64,000 bases of DNA from Holophagaceae bacterium. Lineage in GTDB: Bacteria; Acidobacteriota; Holophagae; Holophagales; Holophagaceae. The stretch lies in NCBI GenBank assembly GCA_016720465.1, contig JADKKO010000004.1, positions 682,001-746,000 on the forward strand. Direction: 5' to 3'. Position numbers and translations under genes: made by a program. Positions within the stretch are counted from its first letter, which is position 1; each line of letters starts with the position of its first letter. This document shows, in pieces, positions 42,313-48,885 of this stretch. Under the pieces are notes generated by a model. It ran no database searches. It saw only the letters and a list, made by a program, of their open reading frames with translations, and had not been told where the DNA came from.

Positions 42313-42361
42313 GGGGGGGGGGGGCACGCCCTGGGTGGGGGTTGCGGGGGGGGGGGGGGGG
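42313..42361. repeat. two long G homopolymers upstream of nuoE
   Basis: A run of 12 G (42313-42324) and a run of 16 G (42346-42361), separated by G-rich sequence (GGGTGGGGG). They lie 37-85 bp upstream of the nuoE start, in the expected promoter/leader zone. On the coding strand they are C runs. They could be slippage-prone tracts, a G-quadruplex former, or an assembly artefact. Confidence 0.75.
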
Positions 42362-42383
42362 CCAGCTCGCCACCGTTAGTTTA

Positions 42384-42570
42384 GCAGCCGTTGCGGAGTG
42401 GTCAGTGCTTTCCTGGCCAGTCCGTTAGGGCTGCTTATGCCGGCGAGGACGGCGTAGCGCCGTTGCGGAGTGGCCAGCGCTTTCCTGGCCAGTCCGTTAG
42501 GGCTGCTTATGCCGGCAAGGACGGCGTAGCGCCGTTGCGGAGTGGCCAGCGCTTTCCTGGCCGATCGATG
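42384..42570. repeat. 72-bp tandem array of the dispersed palindrome (2.6 copies)
   Basis: The unit begins at CCGTTGCGGAGTGGYCAG and recurs at a 72-bp period (TTGCGGAG at 42391, 42463 and 42535). Each unit holds a palindrome, GCGGAGTGGCCAG / CTGGCCAGTCCG, around gctttc, plus a spacer with GCCGGCRAGGACGGCGTAGCG. The first copy has flanking AGCAGCC/GGCTGCT arms. The third copy ends at ctggccgatcg. The remaining bases to 42831 contain no gene I can support. The array sits between nuoE and ligE. Confidence 0.88.
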
Positions 42571-42831
42571 TGGGAGGCCTGTGCTGATCGAGAGACGTCC
42601 CGAGCGGCGGTTCAAAACCACCGGCCGGTTTCGCCCCGGTGAAACCATCTGGGCCCTTTGCGGAGTGCCGGGATCAGCGACTTCCGTCACATTTTCTCGA
42701 CCTCGCTAGTTTAATCCGCGGACCTTGGCGGCCCTGCGGCGAACCGGACGGGCCCTGGCCGGCGCTTTCCTTCTTCGGGCAATGCACCCACACTCCTCGG
42801 AAACCATCCGTTCGATCCTCGCGAGGTGCTT

Positions 42832-43704
42832 ATGGAAGCATCCAGGAAACCATCGATCTTCAGCTTCCTCCTGATGGCGGCGCTCCTTCCCGCGATGGCC
42901 GGAAGCCCGGCTTCCGCTCCGCAGCAGAAACCCGCGCCGTCCATGCTCCTGGCCAACGTGCTGGGTCCGCACGTGGACCCGGCTAGATACCTTGTGAGCG
43001 AAAAATACGATGGCGTCCGCGCGATGTGGGATGGCAGGCTGCTCCGCTTCCGCAGCGGCCGGGAGGTCCGAGCGCCGCGTTGGTTCCTTGACCGGCTTCC
43101 GGCTCAGGCCCTGGACGGCGAACTCTGGCTGGGCCGGGGGCGCTTTGAGGAGCTGTCAGGTTTCGTGCGCAAATCGGAACCCGTGGAGGAGGAATGGCGG
43201 CAGATCAGGTATATGGTCTTCGAGCTTCCGGACGCCCCTGGCACCTTCACCGAACGGGCGCAGCGCCTCCAGGAAGTCGCGGCCGCAGCCCGCTGGCCTC
43301 AGCTCGTGGCCGTCCCGCAGAGCCCCGTCAAGGACCGCAGGACGCTGCAGGCGAGGCTCGACGAGGTCGTCCGCGGCGGCGGTGAAGGCCTGATGCTCCA
43401 CCTGGCGGAGGCGCCCTACCTTACGGGCCGCAGCGACGTCCTGCTCAAGCTCAAACCCCTGATGGACACCGAGGCGGTGGTCGTCGGGCACATTGCCGGG
43501 AGGGGCAAGCACAAGGGCCTGCTTGGCGCCCTTCGCGTGGAAACGCCCGAAGGCAGGCGTTTCGACATTGGCACCGGCTTCAGTGATCAGGATCGGAAGC
43601 ACCCGCCTGCCGTCAGTGCCACCATCACCTACACCTACCGCGGACTCACGCGCAGCGGGCTGCCCCGCTTCGCCAGCTACCTCCGGCTGCGGGAATCGTT
43701 CTGA
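42832..43704 (+). CDS. ATP-dependent DNA ligase with signal peptide (LigE-like)
   Basis: About 290 aa from ATG 42832. A hydrophobic leader (IFSFLLMAALLPAMAGSPASA) suggests export to the periplasm, as in LigE-type ligases of Gram-negative bacteria. The adenylation domain has the nucleophile motif VSEKYDGVRAMWDG (Lys near 57), DGELWLGRGRFEEL (motif III), GGGEGLMLH (motif IV) and VLLKLKPLMDTEAVVVG (motif V). A short OB-fold follows (GALRVETPEGRRFDIGTGFSDQDR). It seals nicks in DNA, possibly during DNA uptake. No competence gene is nearby. It is the first of three genes that separate nuoD and nuoE. Confidence 0.9.
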   Translation: MEASRKPSIFSFLLMAALLPAMAGSPASAPQQKPAPSMLLANVLGPHVDPARYLVSEKYDGVRAMWDGRLLRFRSGREVRAPRWFLDRLPAQALDGELWLGRGRFEELSGFVRKSEPVEEEWRQIRYMVFELPDAPGTFTERAQRLQEVAAAARWPQLVAVPQSPVKDRRTLQARLDEVVRGGGEGLMLHLAEAPYLTGRSDVLLKLKPLMDTEAVVVGHIAGRGKHKGLLGALRVETPEGRRFDIGTGFSDQDRKHPPAVSATITYTYRGLTRSGLPRFASYLRLRESF

Positions 43705-43713
43705 TCCGCGACG

Positions 43714-44322
43714 TCATTTTTTCGCTTCGGGCGCCTGCTTGACCGCCTCGATGGCGAGGTTGATGTCGATGTCATCGCTGAGCATGGTTCCGCCGGCATC
43801 CAGGGTCTTGTTCCATTTCACGCCGAAATCCTGGCGGTTGAGCTTGAGGCTGCCTTCGAAACCCGCGCGGAAATCCTTGAAGGGGGTGGCCATGCCGCCA
43901 AGGCTGGTGATGGGGATGGTGATGCTCTTGGTGACGCCGTGCATGGTGAAATCGCCGGTGACCTGCAAATGGCCTTTGGAGACCTCCTTGACCGAAGTGC
44001 TCTTGAAGGTGATGGCGGGGAATTTTTCGGCATCGAAAAAGTCCGCCGATCGCAGATGGCCGTCGCGGTTGGCGTTGTCCGTGTTGATGCTGGCGACGTC
44101 GATGCTCACGGACACGTTCGAATTTTCGATGCGCTGTTCATCGAGTTGGATCGTCCCGTTGAACTTCGTGAACCGTCCCGCGGTCCGGGAAATCAGGTGG
44201 CGGACCTTAAATCCGACCTCGGAATGGGAGGCATCGATCTTGTAGGTGTCGGTGGCGAAGGCCGGGGCCGCCAGCAGCAGGGCCGGCAGGACGAGGCGTA
44301 AAGGATTGAGGGCTGCGCGCAT
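43714..44322 (-). CDS. YceI-family periplasmic protein
   Basis: 202 aa with a signal peptide (LVLPALLLAAPAFATD). The lipocalin-like YceI pattern is clear: YKIDASHSEVGFKVRHLISRTAGRFTKFNGTI, DGHLRSADFFDAEKFPAITFKST, GDFTMHGVTKSITIPI and AGFEGSLKLNRQDFGVKWNKTLDAGG. YceI proteins bind isoprenoid or amphiphilic ligands in the periplasm. It is divergent from a MarR gene across a perfect palindrome, so it is very likely the target of that regulator. It is convergent with ligE, 9 bp apart. Confidence 0.95.
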   Translation of the reverse strand: MRAALNPLRLVLPALLLAAPAFATDTYKIDASHSEVGFKVRHLISRTAGRFTKFNGTIQLDEQRIENSNVSVSIDVASINTDNANRDGHLRSADFFDAEKFPAITFKSTSVKEVSKGHLQVTGDFTMHGVTKSITIPITSLGGMATPFKDFRAGFEGSLKLNRQDFGVKWNKTLDAGGTMLSDDIDINLAIEAVKQAPEAKK

Positions 44323-44368
44323 GCGTGACTCCGAAGGAGGCCAAGGGGCCAGATACAGTCTAGGTTTT

Positions 44369-44394
44369 AAAATAGATGTTGCAACATCTATTTT
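44369..44394. promoter_or_regulatory. MarR operator between yceI and marR
   Basis: A perfect 26-bp palindrome centred on TGTTG|CAACA (half-site AAATAGATGTTG). It lies 47 bp from the yceI start and 34 bp from the marR start. The AT-rich surroundings (ttttaaaa, tttttatat) supply promoter-like boxes in both directions. Confidence 0.88.
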
Positions 44395-44427
44395 TATATC
44401 CCAATCTTCAGATACTCTTTAGGAGCC

Positions 44428-44919
44428 ATGCGCCTGCGCGAAGAACTCAAGATCAGCAAACCCATCGAACCCGGACACGAGGTGGCCTTGGCCTTGCTGC
44501 TCACGCGGGAGTATGTTTCCAGGATCCTGGATGAGCAGGTCTTCAAGAAGGCCGAGATAACGGATCAGCAATTCAACGTGCTGCGCATCCTCAAAGGCGG
44601 TCCGAAGGAGGGCTACCTGATCGGCGAGATCAAAGGCCGCATGATCTTCCGCAACGCCGATGTGCCGCGGCTGGTGAACCGCCTGACCGGCCAGGGGCTG
44701 GTGAAACGCTGCGAGAACCCCCGGGACCGGAGGGGCAGCCGCATCCGCCTGACGCCCAAAGGGGACGCGTTCCAGGACAAGGTGAAGCCCATCCACGCCG
44801 TGGTCTGCGAACGGATCGACGGCTGCCTTTCCGATGAAGAACGCATCCAGTTGCTGGATCTGCTGGAGCGGCTGCGGGACCACTACCGGCTGATGCTTGC
44901 AGAGGGCCCTGAAGAGTAG
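44428..44919 (+). CDS. MarR-family transcriptional regulator
   Basis: 163 aa. The winged-helix core (about 50-120) has QQFNVLRILKGGPKEGYLIGEIKGRMIFRNADVPRLVNRLTGQGLVKRCENPRDRRGSRIRLTPKGDAF, with the classic DxRxxR wing. N- and C-terminal helices form the dimer interface. An AGGAG RBS is visible just before the ATG. It probably represses itself and the divergent yceI through the operator at 44369-44394. The inducer is unknown but may be an organic acid or peroxide, as in other MarR-YceI pairs. Confidence 0.92.
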   Translation: MRLREELKISKPIEPGHEVALALLLTREYVSRILDEQVFKKAEITDQQFNVLRILKGGPKEGYLIGEIKGRMIFRNADVPRLVNRLTGQGLVKRCENPRDRRGSRIRLTPKGDAFQDKVKPIHAVVCERIDGCLSDEERIQLLDLLERLRDHYRLMLAEGPEE

Positions 44920-44922
44920 CCG

Positions 44923-45150
44923 GCGCCTGCGGCATCGTGGGGGTGTCGCCTTGCTCGGCCTCATGGCGCCTCAGCGGTCGAGCTCACCCGCGATGATGCT
45001 CGCTCGCCGCGTTGCGGCTCGCCCTTCGGGCGGTGCCTGCGGCACCGTGGGCCTCGCGCTGCTCGGCCTCATCGCGCCTGAACCGGCCCAGCTTTGTCCG
45101 CCTCTTCGAACTCGGCGCCTCAGCGGTCGAGCTCGCCTGCAATGATATTC
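44923..45150. repeat. duplicated remnants of the nuoD 3' end
   Basis: GGCGCCTCAGCGGTCGAGCTC.CC.GC.ATGAT occurs at 44965-45001 and again at 45114-45150, where it is the real nuoD 3' end. A second pair, GCCTGCGGCAYCGTGGG...TGCTCGGCCTCATSGCGCCT, occurs at 44923-44971 and 45032-45079. The latter contains the hairpin CGGTGCC-tgc-GGCACCG (45031-45047). This looks like two rounds of local duplication between marR and nuoD. Confidence 0.8.
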
Positions 45151-46349
45151 ATCGCGCCGAGTTCGGCGACGGCGTCGGCGATCAGGCGGCCGCGGACCTT
45201 CTGGTCGAAGCTGCTGAAGATGGGCAGGCAGGGGGGACGGACCCGGATGCGGTAGGGGCTCTTGCCGCCATCGCTGACGATGTAGAAGCCGAGCTCGCCG
45301 TTGGCGGCCTCGGTGGCGCTGTAGATTTCGCCGACCGGCATCTCGATGCCGTGCATGACGAGCTTGAAGTGGTGGATCAGGCTCTCCATCCGGGTGTAGA
45401 CCTTCTCCTTGGGGGGAAGGGCCACTTTGTAGTCGTCCACCAGAACCGGGCCCGGGCCGAACTCGCGCAGCTTGTCGAGGGCCTGGCGGATGATTCGGAG
45501 CGACTGCCTCATTTCCTCGACCCGCACCAGGTAGCGGTCGAACACATCGCCCGTGGTGCCTACGGGAATGTCGAAGTCGTACTGGTCGTAGCCGAGGTAG
45601 GGCTGGGTCTTGCGCAGGTCCTGCGGGACGCCGCAGGCCCGGAGGCAGGGGCCGGTGTAGCCCCAGGAGATGGCTTCCTCGGGCGCCAGCGCGCCGACGC
45701 CCTTGGTGCGGTCGTGCCAGATGGGGTTGCGGGTGAGCAGCCCCTCGAGTTCGTCGATCGTGGGGGGGCACTCTTCCAGGAAGCGCTCCGCCAGCGGGAA
45801 GAAGTCTTCCGGAAGATCGCGGAAGAGGCCGCCCACGCGGGTGAAGCTCGTGTGCAGGCGCTGGCCCGCGGCCATCTCGAACAGGTCGTAGACCGTCTCG
45901 CGCTGTCTGAACAAGTAGAGGAAGGCCGTGAAGGCGCCAATGTCCACGGCGTTGATGCCGATGCAGACCACATGGTCCGCCAGGCGCGCCAGCTCCGACA
46001 CCAGCACGCGGATGATCTTCGCGCGCTCGGGGATCTCGATGCCCAGGAGCTTTTCCACCGCGTGGGAATAGCCGACGTTGTTCATGATCGAGGAGCAGTA
46101 GTTCAGGCGGTCCGTGAGGGTCACGAACTGGTGGTAGCTCAAGTTCTCGCCGAGTTTCTCCACGCCGCGGTGCAGGTAGCCGATTTCCGGGGTGGCGCGG
46201 GTGATGAATTCCCCCTCCAGCTCCAGCACGATGCGGAGCGTGCCATGGGTGGCCGGATGCGTCGGCCCCATGTTGACGACCATCCGGTCGCCGTCGAGCT
46301 GCTGGGCGGAGAGTGCGATGGATTCCATGGTTGCCATTGGTGTGCTCAC
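45120..46349 (-). CDS. nuoD: NADH-quinone oxidoreductase subunit D
   Basis: The 49-kDa-type subunit at the quinone site of complex I, peripheral arm. 409 aa. VNMGPTHPATHGTLRIVLELEGE (quinone-binding His pair), IGYLHRGVEKLGE, YCSSIMNNVGYSHAVEKLL, GLFRDLPEDF, and the C-terminus SSFDQKVRGRLIADAVAELGAMNIIAGELDR are all typical. It ends transcription order A-B-C-D here. The expected nuoE is 2.8 kb further on, past ligE, yceI and marR. It overlaps nuoC by 4 bp. Confidence 0.97.
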   Translation of the reverse strand: MSTPMATMESIALSAQQLDGDRMVVNMGPTHPATHGTLRIVLELEGEFITRATPEIGYLHRGVEKLGENLSYHQFVTLTDRLNYCSSIMNNVGYSHAVEKLLGIEIPERAKIIRVLVSELARLADHVVCIGINAVDIGAFTAFLYLFRQRETVYDLFEMAAGQRLHTSFTRVGGLFRDLPEDFFPLAERFLEECPPTIDELEGLLTRNPIWHDRTKGVGALAPEEAISWGYTGPCLRACGVPQDLRKTQPYLGYDQYDFDIPVGTTGDVFDRYLVRVEEMRQSLRIIRQALDKLREFGPGPVLVDDYKVALPPKEKVYTRMESLIHHFKLVMHGIEMPVGEIYSATEAANGELGFYIVSDGGKSPYRIRVRPPCLPIFSSFDQKVRGRLIADAVAELGAMNIIAGELDR

Positions 46350-46873
46350 GGGTTCGTCGTGGGAATGTGCTTCGCGTAGGGCGCGGTGCTGTCGGCCATG
46401 CAGAAGGAATCGCCGCCGTCGAGGGGGAAGTCCTTGCGCAGCGCGTGGCCCGGGAAATCCCGCCAGGTCAGCAGGCGCACCAGGTTGGGGTGGCCCTCGA
46501 AGGGGATGCCGAACAGGTCGAAGACCTCGCGCTCGAACCAGTCGGCGGTCTTGAAGGGGTGTTTGAGGCCCGGATCCGCGAGGCTCGGGACCGATTCGCC
46601 CTCCGCCACCGGGACCTTGATGCGCAGGCGTTCCTGGCTGGTCAGGTTGAGCCAGTGGTAGACGACGTCGAACCGCACCTCTCGGTCCCCCATCCGGCGC
46701 TCAGGCCAGTCCACCGCCGTGATGTCCACCAGGAGCTGGTAGCCGTCGTTGAAAATGAGGTCCACCACATCGAGAAATTTTTCCTTCACGACGACGATGG
46801 TCGAGTCGCCCCGGAATGCGTGTCGATCCGTGATGGCGCCCGGGAGCCGCTCTTCAATTTGTTCGAGGATCAT
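46346..46873 (-). CDS. nuoC: NADH-quinone oxidoreductase subunit C
   Basis: The 30-kDa subunit of complex I. 175 aa. VVYHWLNLTSQERLRIKVPV, the family signature WFEREVFDLFGIPFEGHPNLVRLLTWRDFPGHALRKDFPLDGG and the short tail are all present. It is separate from nuoD (not fused). It follows nuoB after a 98-bp gap filled by an inverted repeat, unusual spacing inside a nuo operon. Confidence 0.95.
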   Translation of the reverse strand: MILEQIEERLPGAITDRHAFRGDSTIVVVKEKFLDVVDLIFNDGYQLLVDITAVDWPERRMGDREVRFDVVYHWLNLTSQERLRIKVPVAEGESVPSLADPGLKHPFKTADWFEREVFDLFGIPFEGHPNLVRLLTWRDFPGHALRKDFPLDGGDSFCMADSTAPYAKHIPTTNP

Positions 46874-46890
46874 GGAAACCTCAAAAGCCG

Positions 46891-46975
46891 TTAACCGCGA
46901 AAGGCGCTAAAAACCGCGAAAAAACCAGAAGCATGGCGTTCATTTTTAGCGTCCTTTCGCGATTTTCGCGGTTAA
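46891..46975. repeat. CGCGAAA-type inverted repeat between nuoB and nuoC
   Basis: TTAACCGCGAAAGGCGCTAAAAA (46891-46913) is mirrored by TTTTTAGCGTCCTTTCGCG...CGCGGTTAA (46943-46975), which contains an extra ATTTTCGCG unit. The right arm includes the nuoB stop codon. CCGCGAA units recur at 46914-46920. It belongs to the same type as 57560-57740 by unit sequence. Confidence 0.82.
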
Positions 46976-47583
46976 AAAATCGTCGCCAGACCGCGATCTC
47001 CCGCATCCAGGATCATTTCGCGGACAGCCTGGTGGGGGCTCAGTCCGCGGCTGGCCTCCAGTTCCTTCTGCCGTTCCAGGCTCTCGTAGAACCGCAAGAT
47101 GTGGTCTTTGCGCATGGAAAGGGATTCCTTTTCGATCTTTTCCTGCAGCTTCATCAGGCCGTAGAGCATGCTTTCGGGGCGGGGCGGGCAGCCAGGCACG
47201 TAGACATCCACGGGCACCACCCGGTCGATGCCCTGCAGCGTGGCGTAGGTGCGGTACATGCCGCCGCTCGACGCGCAGACGCCGACGCTGATGACCCATT
47301 TGGGCTCTGCCATCTGGGCGTAGATGGTGCGGAGCACCGGCGCCAGTTTGTTGGTGACCGTGCCCAGGACCAGCATCATGTCGCTTTGCCGCGGGCTGAA
47401 GCGCATGGCTTCAGCGCCGAAGCGGGACATATCGTATTTGGAAGCCATGACGCTCATGAATTCGATGGCGCAGCAGGCGGTGCCGAAGGGCATGGGCCAG
47501 AGGCTATTCTTGCGGGCCCAGTTCACAACCGTGTCTAGCCGGGTGGTGAGCACCGCATCGTTGATGTTCAGTTCGGACGCCAT
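46972..47583 (-). CDS. nuoB: NADH-quinone oxidoreductase subunit B
   Basis: Carries the terminal 4Fe-4S cluster N2 next to the quinone site. 203 aa from ATG 47583, overlapping the nuoA stop by one base (TGATG). The cluster ligands are visible: tandem Cys in FGTACCAIEFM, VGVCASSGGMY and YVPGCPPRPESM. The C-terminus (ESLERQKELEASRGLSPHQAVREMILDAGDRGLATIF) is longer than in minimal NuoB proteins and its end falls in the repeat at 46943-46975. Confidence 0.97.
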   Translation of the reverse strand: MASELNINDAVLTTRLDTVVNWARKNSLWPMPFGTACCAIEFMSVMASKYDMSRFGAEAMRFSPRQSDMMLVLGTVTNKLAPVLRTIYAQMAEPKWVISVGVCASSGGMYRTYATLQGIDRVVPVDVYVPGCPPRPESMLYGLMKLQEKIEKESLSMRKDHILRFYESLERQKELEASRGLSPHQAVREMILDAGDRGLATIF

Positions 47584-47963
47584 CAACGCTCCCACTCGAA
47601 AGCGCCCTTGCCCCAGGCGTAGATGAAACCCACCAGCAGGGTGGCGAAGAAGGTCAGCATGGGAATGAAGGTGTTGAGGTGCGTTTTGTACTGCGCGGCC
47701 CAGGGCAGCATGAAGGCGACTTCCACATCGAACAGGATGAAGAGCATGGCCGTGAGGTAGAACTTCACCGAATACCGGTGCCGGGCGCCCTCCTGGAGGG
47801 GCGGGGCTCCGCATTCGTAGGGGATGAGCTTGTTGGCCTGGGGGTTGTTCGGCTTGAAGCGCGGCAGGATGACGCCGGACAGGATCAGCACGATGGCGGC
47901 GACCACGAGGGCCACCAGCAGGAGGATCAGGACGCCGAGAAAGGGGGAAAGGGGGCTGTGCAT
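47583..47963 (-). CDS. nuoA: NADH-quinone oxidoreductase subunit A
   Basis: A small membrane subunit of complex I. 126 aa with three helices (about 8-30, 68-88, 98-118). The signature loop KLIPYECGAPPLQEGARHRYSVKFYLTAMLFILFDVEVAFMLPWA is intact, including the conserved Cys and Asp/Glu. First gene of the nuoABCD group. Its upstream region is shared with the divergent acpP. Confidence 0.97.
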   Translation of the reverse strand: MHSPLSPFLGVLILLLVALVVAAIVLILSGVILPRFKPNNPQANKLIPYECGAPPLQEGARHRYSVKFYLTAMLFILFDVEVAFMLPWAAQYKTHLNTFIPMLTFFATLLVGFIYAWGKGAFEWER

Positions 47964-48037
47964 AGTGGTTTCCAGGACCCTTCATCCTAAGTCGTTGGGC
48001 CCAAATAAACTAGTCGATTCGATGATGGCCCGACGGA

Positions 48038-48090
48038 AGGGGCCGCAGCGAAACGCCCTAAACTGCACAAGTTATTTCGGCGCGGCCCCT
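48038..48090. repeat. imperfect palindrome between nuoA and acpP
   Basis: AGGGGCCGC (48038-48046) pairs exactly with GCGGCCCCT (48082-48090). Inside, GCACAAGTTATTTCGGCGCGG resembles the right arm of palindrome copy 2 (GCACTGGTTATTTCGTAACGG). It may be a degenerate member of the family or an operator. It lies in the divergent intergenic region. Confidence 0.45.
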
Positions 48091-48152
48091 GCCCGGGCCG
48101 GGCGCCGTGACCAAAGGCACTTTCAAGCTAGAATCAATCCAACGAGGCCTGC

Positions 48153-48410
48153 ATGAGCGAATTGAAGACCGAAGTCAAAACCATGATCATCGAGCGCCTG
48201 AAGCTGGAAGGCATGACGCCGGATCAGATCGATGACACTGCCCCCCTTTTCGGCGAGGGATTGGGCTTGGATTCCATCGATGCGCTGGAATTGGTGCTCG
48301 GCATCGAACAGCATTTCGGCGTGAAGATCGAGGATGAAGCCGCGGGCCTGCAAGCCTTCAAGAACGTGGAGTCGCTGACGGCCTTCATCGCCGAACACCG
48401 GGCCGCGTGA
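48153..48410 (+). CDS. acyl carrier protein
   Basis: 85 aa, acidic. The phosphopantetheine attachment motif GLDSIDALELVLGIEQHFGVKI is intact (Ser near 42). It is followed by fabZ, KS and a KS-like gene, so it is probably the dedicated carrier of this set and not the main FabF-linked AcpP. The family carries growing acyl or polyketide chains. Confidence 0.93.
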   Translation: MSELKTEVKTMIIERLKLEGMTPDQIDDTAPLFGEGLGLDSIDALELVLGIEQHFGVKIEDEAAGLQAFKNVESLTAFIAEHRAA

Positions 48411-48450
48411 GCGGGACCGGCGGCGGAATAAAAGCTGGGGCCCGAAGGAC

Positions 48451-48885
48451 ATGAACGGGGAGGCCGTCAAGGATCAACTGCCGCACCGCTACCCGTTCCT
48501 GCTGGTGGACCGGGTGCTGGAGCGGGAGCCGGGTGTGCGGGTGGTGGCGGAAAAACTGCTCACCATCAACGAGCCGTATTTCCAGGGCCACTTCCCGGAC
48601 AAGGCCCTGCTGCCGGGCGTGCTGATGCTGGAGATGCTGGCCCAGGCCGGTGGCTTCCTGGAACCCGGGCCCCTGCGGGGCAAGGCGATCTTCCTGGCCC
48701 AGGTGCTTGACGCCCGCTTCAAGGGCGCGGCGTTTCCCGGCGATAAGCTTCGATTGGAAGTCAGCCCCGACGCGGGTTTCGGTGGCCTGATGCGGATCAA
48801 GGGGAGCGTCAGCTGCGACGGCCGCGTTCTGTGCACGGCCAAGCTGCTGTTGAAGAACGTCGCCAGCCCCACGGACCCGGCATGA
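48451..48885 (+). CDS. 3-hydroxyacyl-ACP dehydratase, FabZ-like
   Basis: 144 aa, single hot-dog domain. LPHRYPFLLVDRVLE, NEPYFQGHFPDKALLPGVLMLEMLAQAGGFL (with the catalytic His in GHFP and Glu in the helix) are intact. It dehydrates 3-hydroxyacyl-ACP to the trans-2-enoyl form. The stop overlaps the next KS start as ATGA. Confidence 0.92.
   Translation: MNGEAVKDQLPHRYPFLLVDRVLEREPGVRVVAEKLLTINEPYFQGHFPDKALLPGVLMLEMLAQAGGFLEPGPLRGKAIFLAQVLDARFKGAAFPGDKLRLEVSPDAGFGGLMRIKGSVSCDGRVLCTAKLLLKNVASPTDPA

Noticed and set aside
42384..42570. CRISPR array
   Set aside because: Only 2.6 units, spacers identical, palindrome present in single copies elsewhere, and no cas genes.
42376..42690. Frame encoding 24-residue repeats (RKALATPQRRYAVLAG...)
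   Set aside because: It is the translation of the 72-bp palindromic array; no RBS and no protein-like features outside the repeat.
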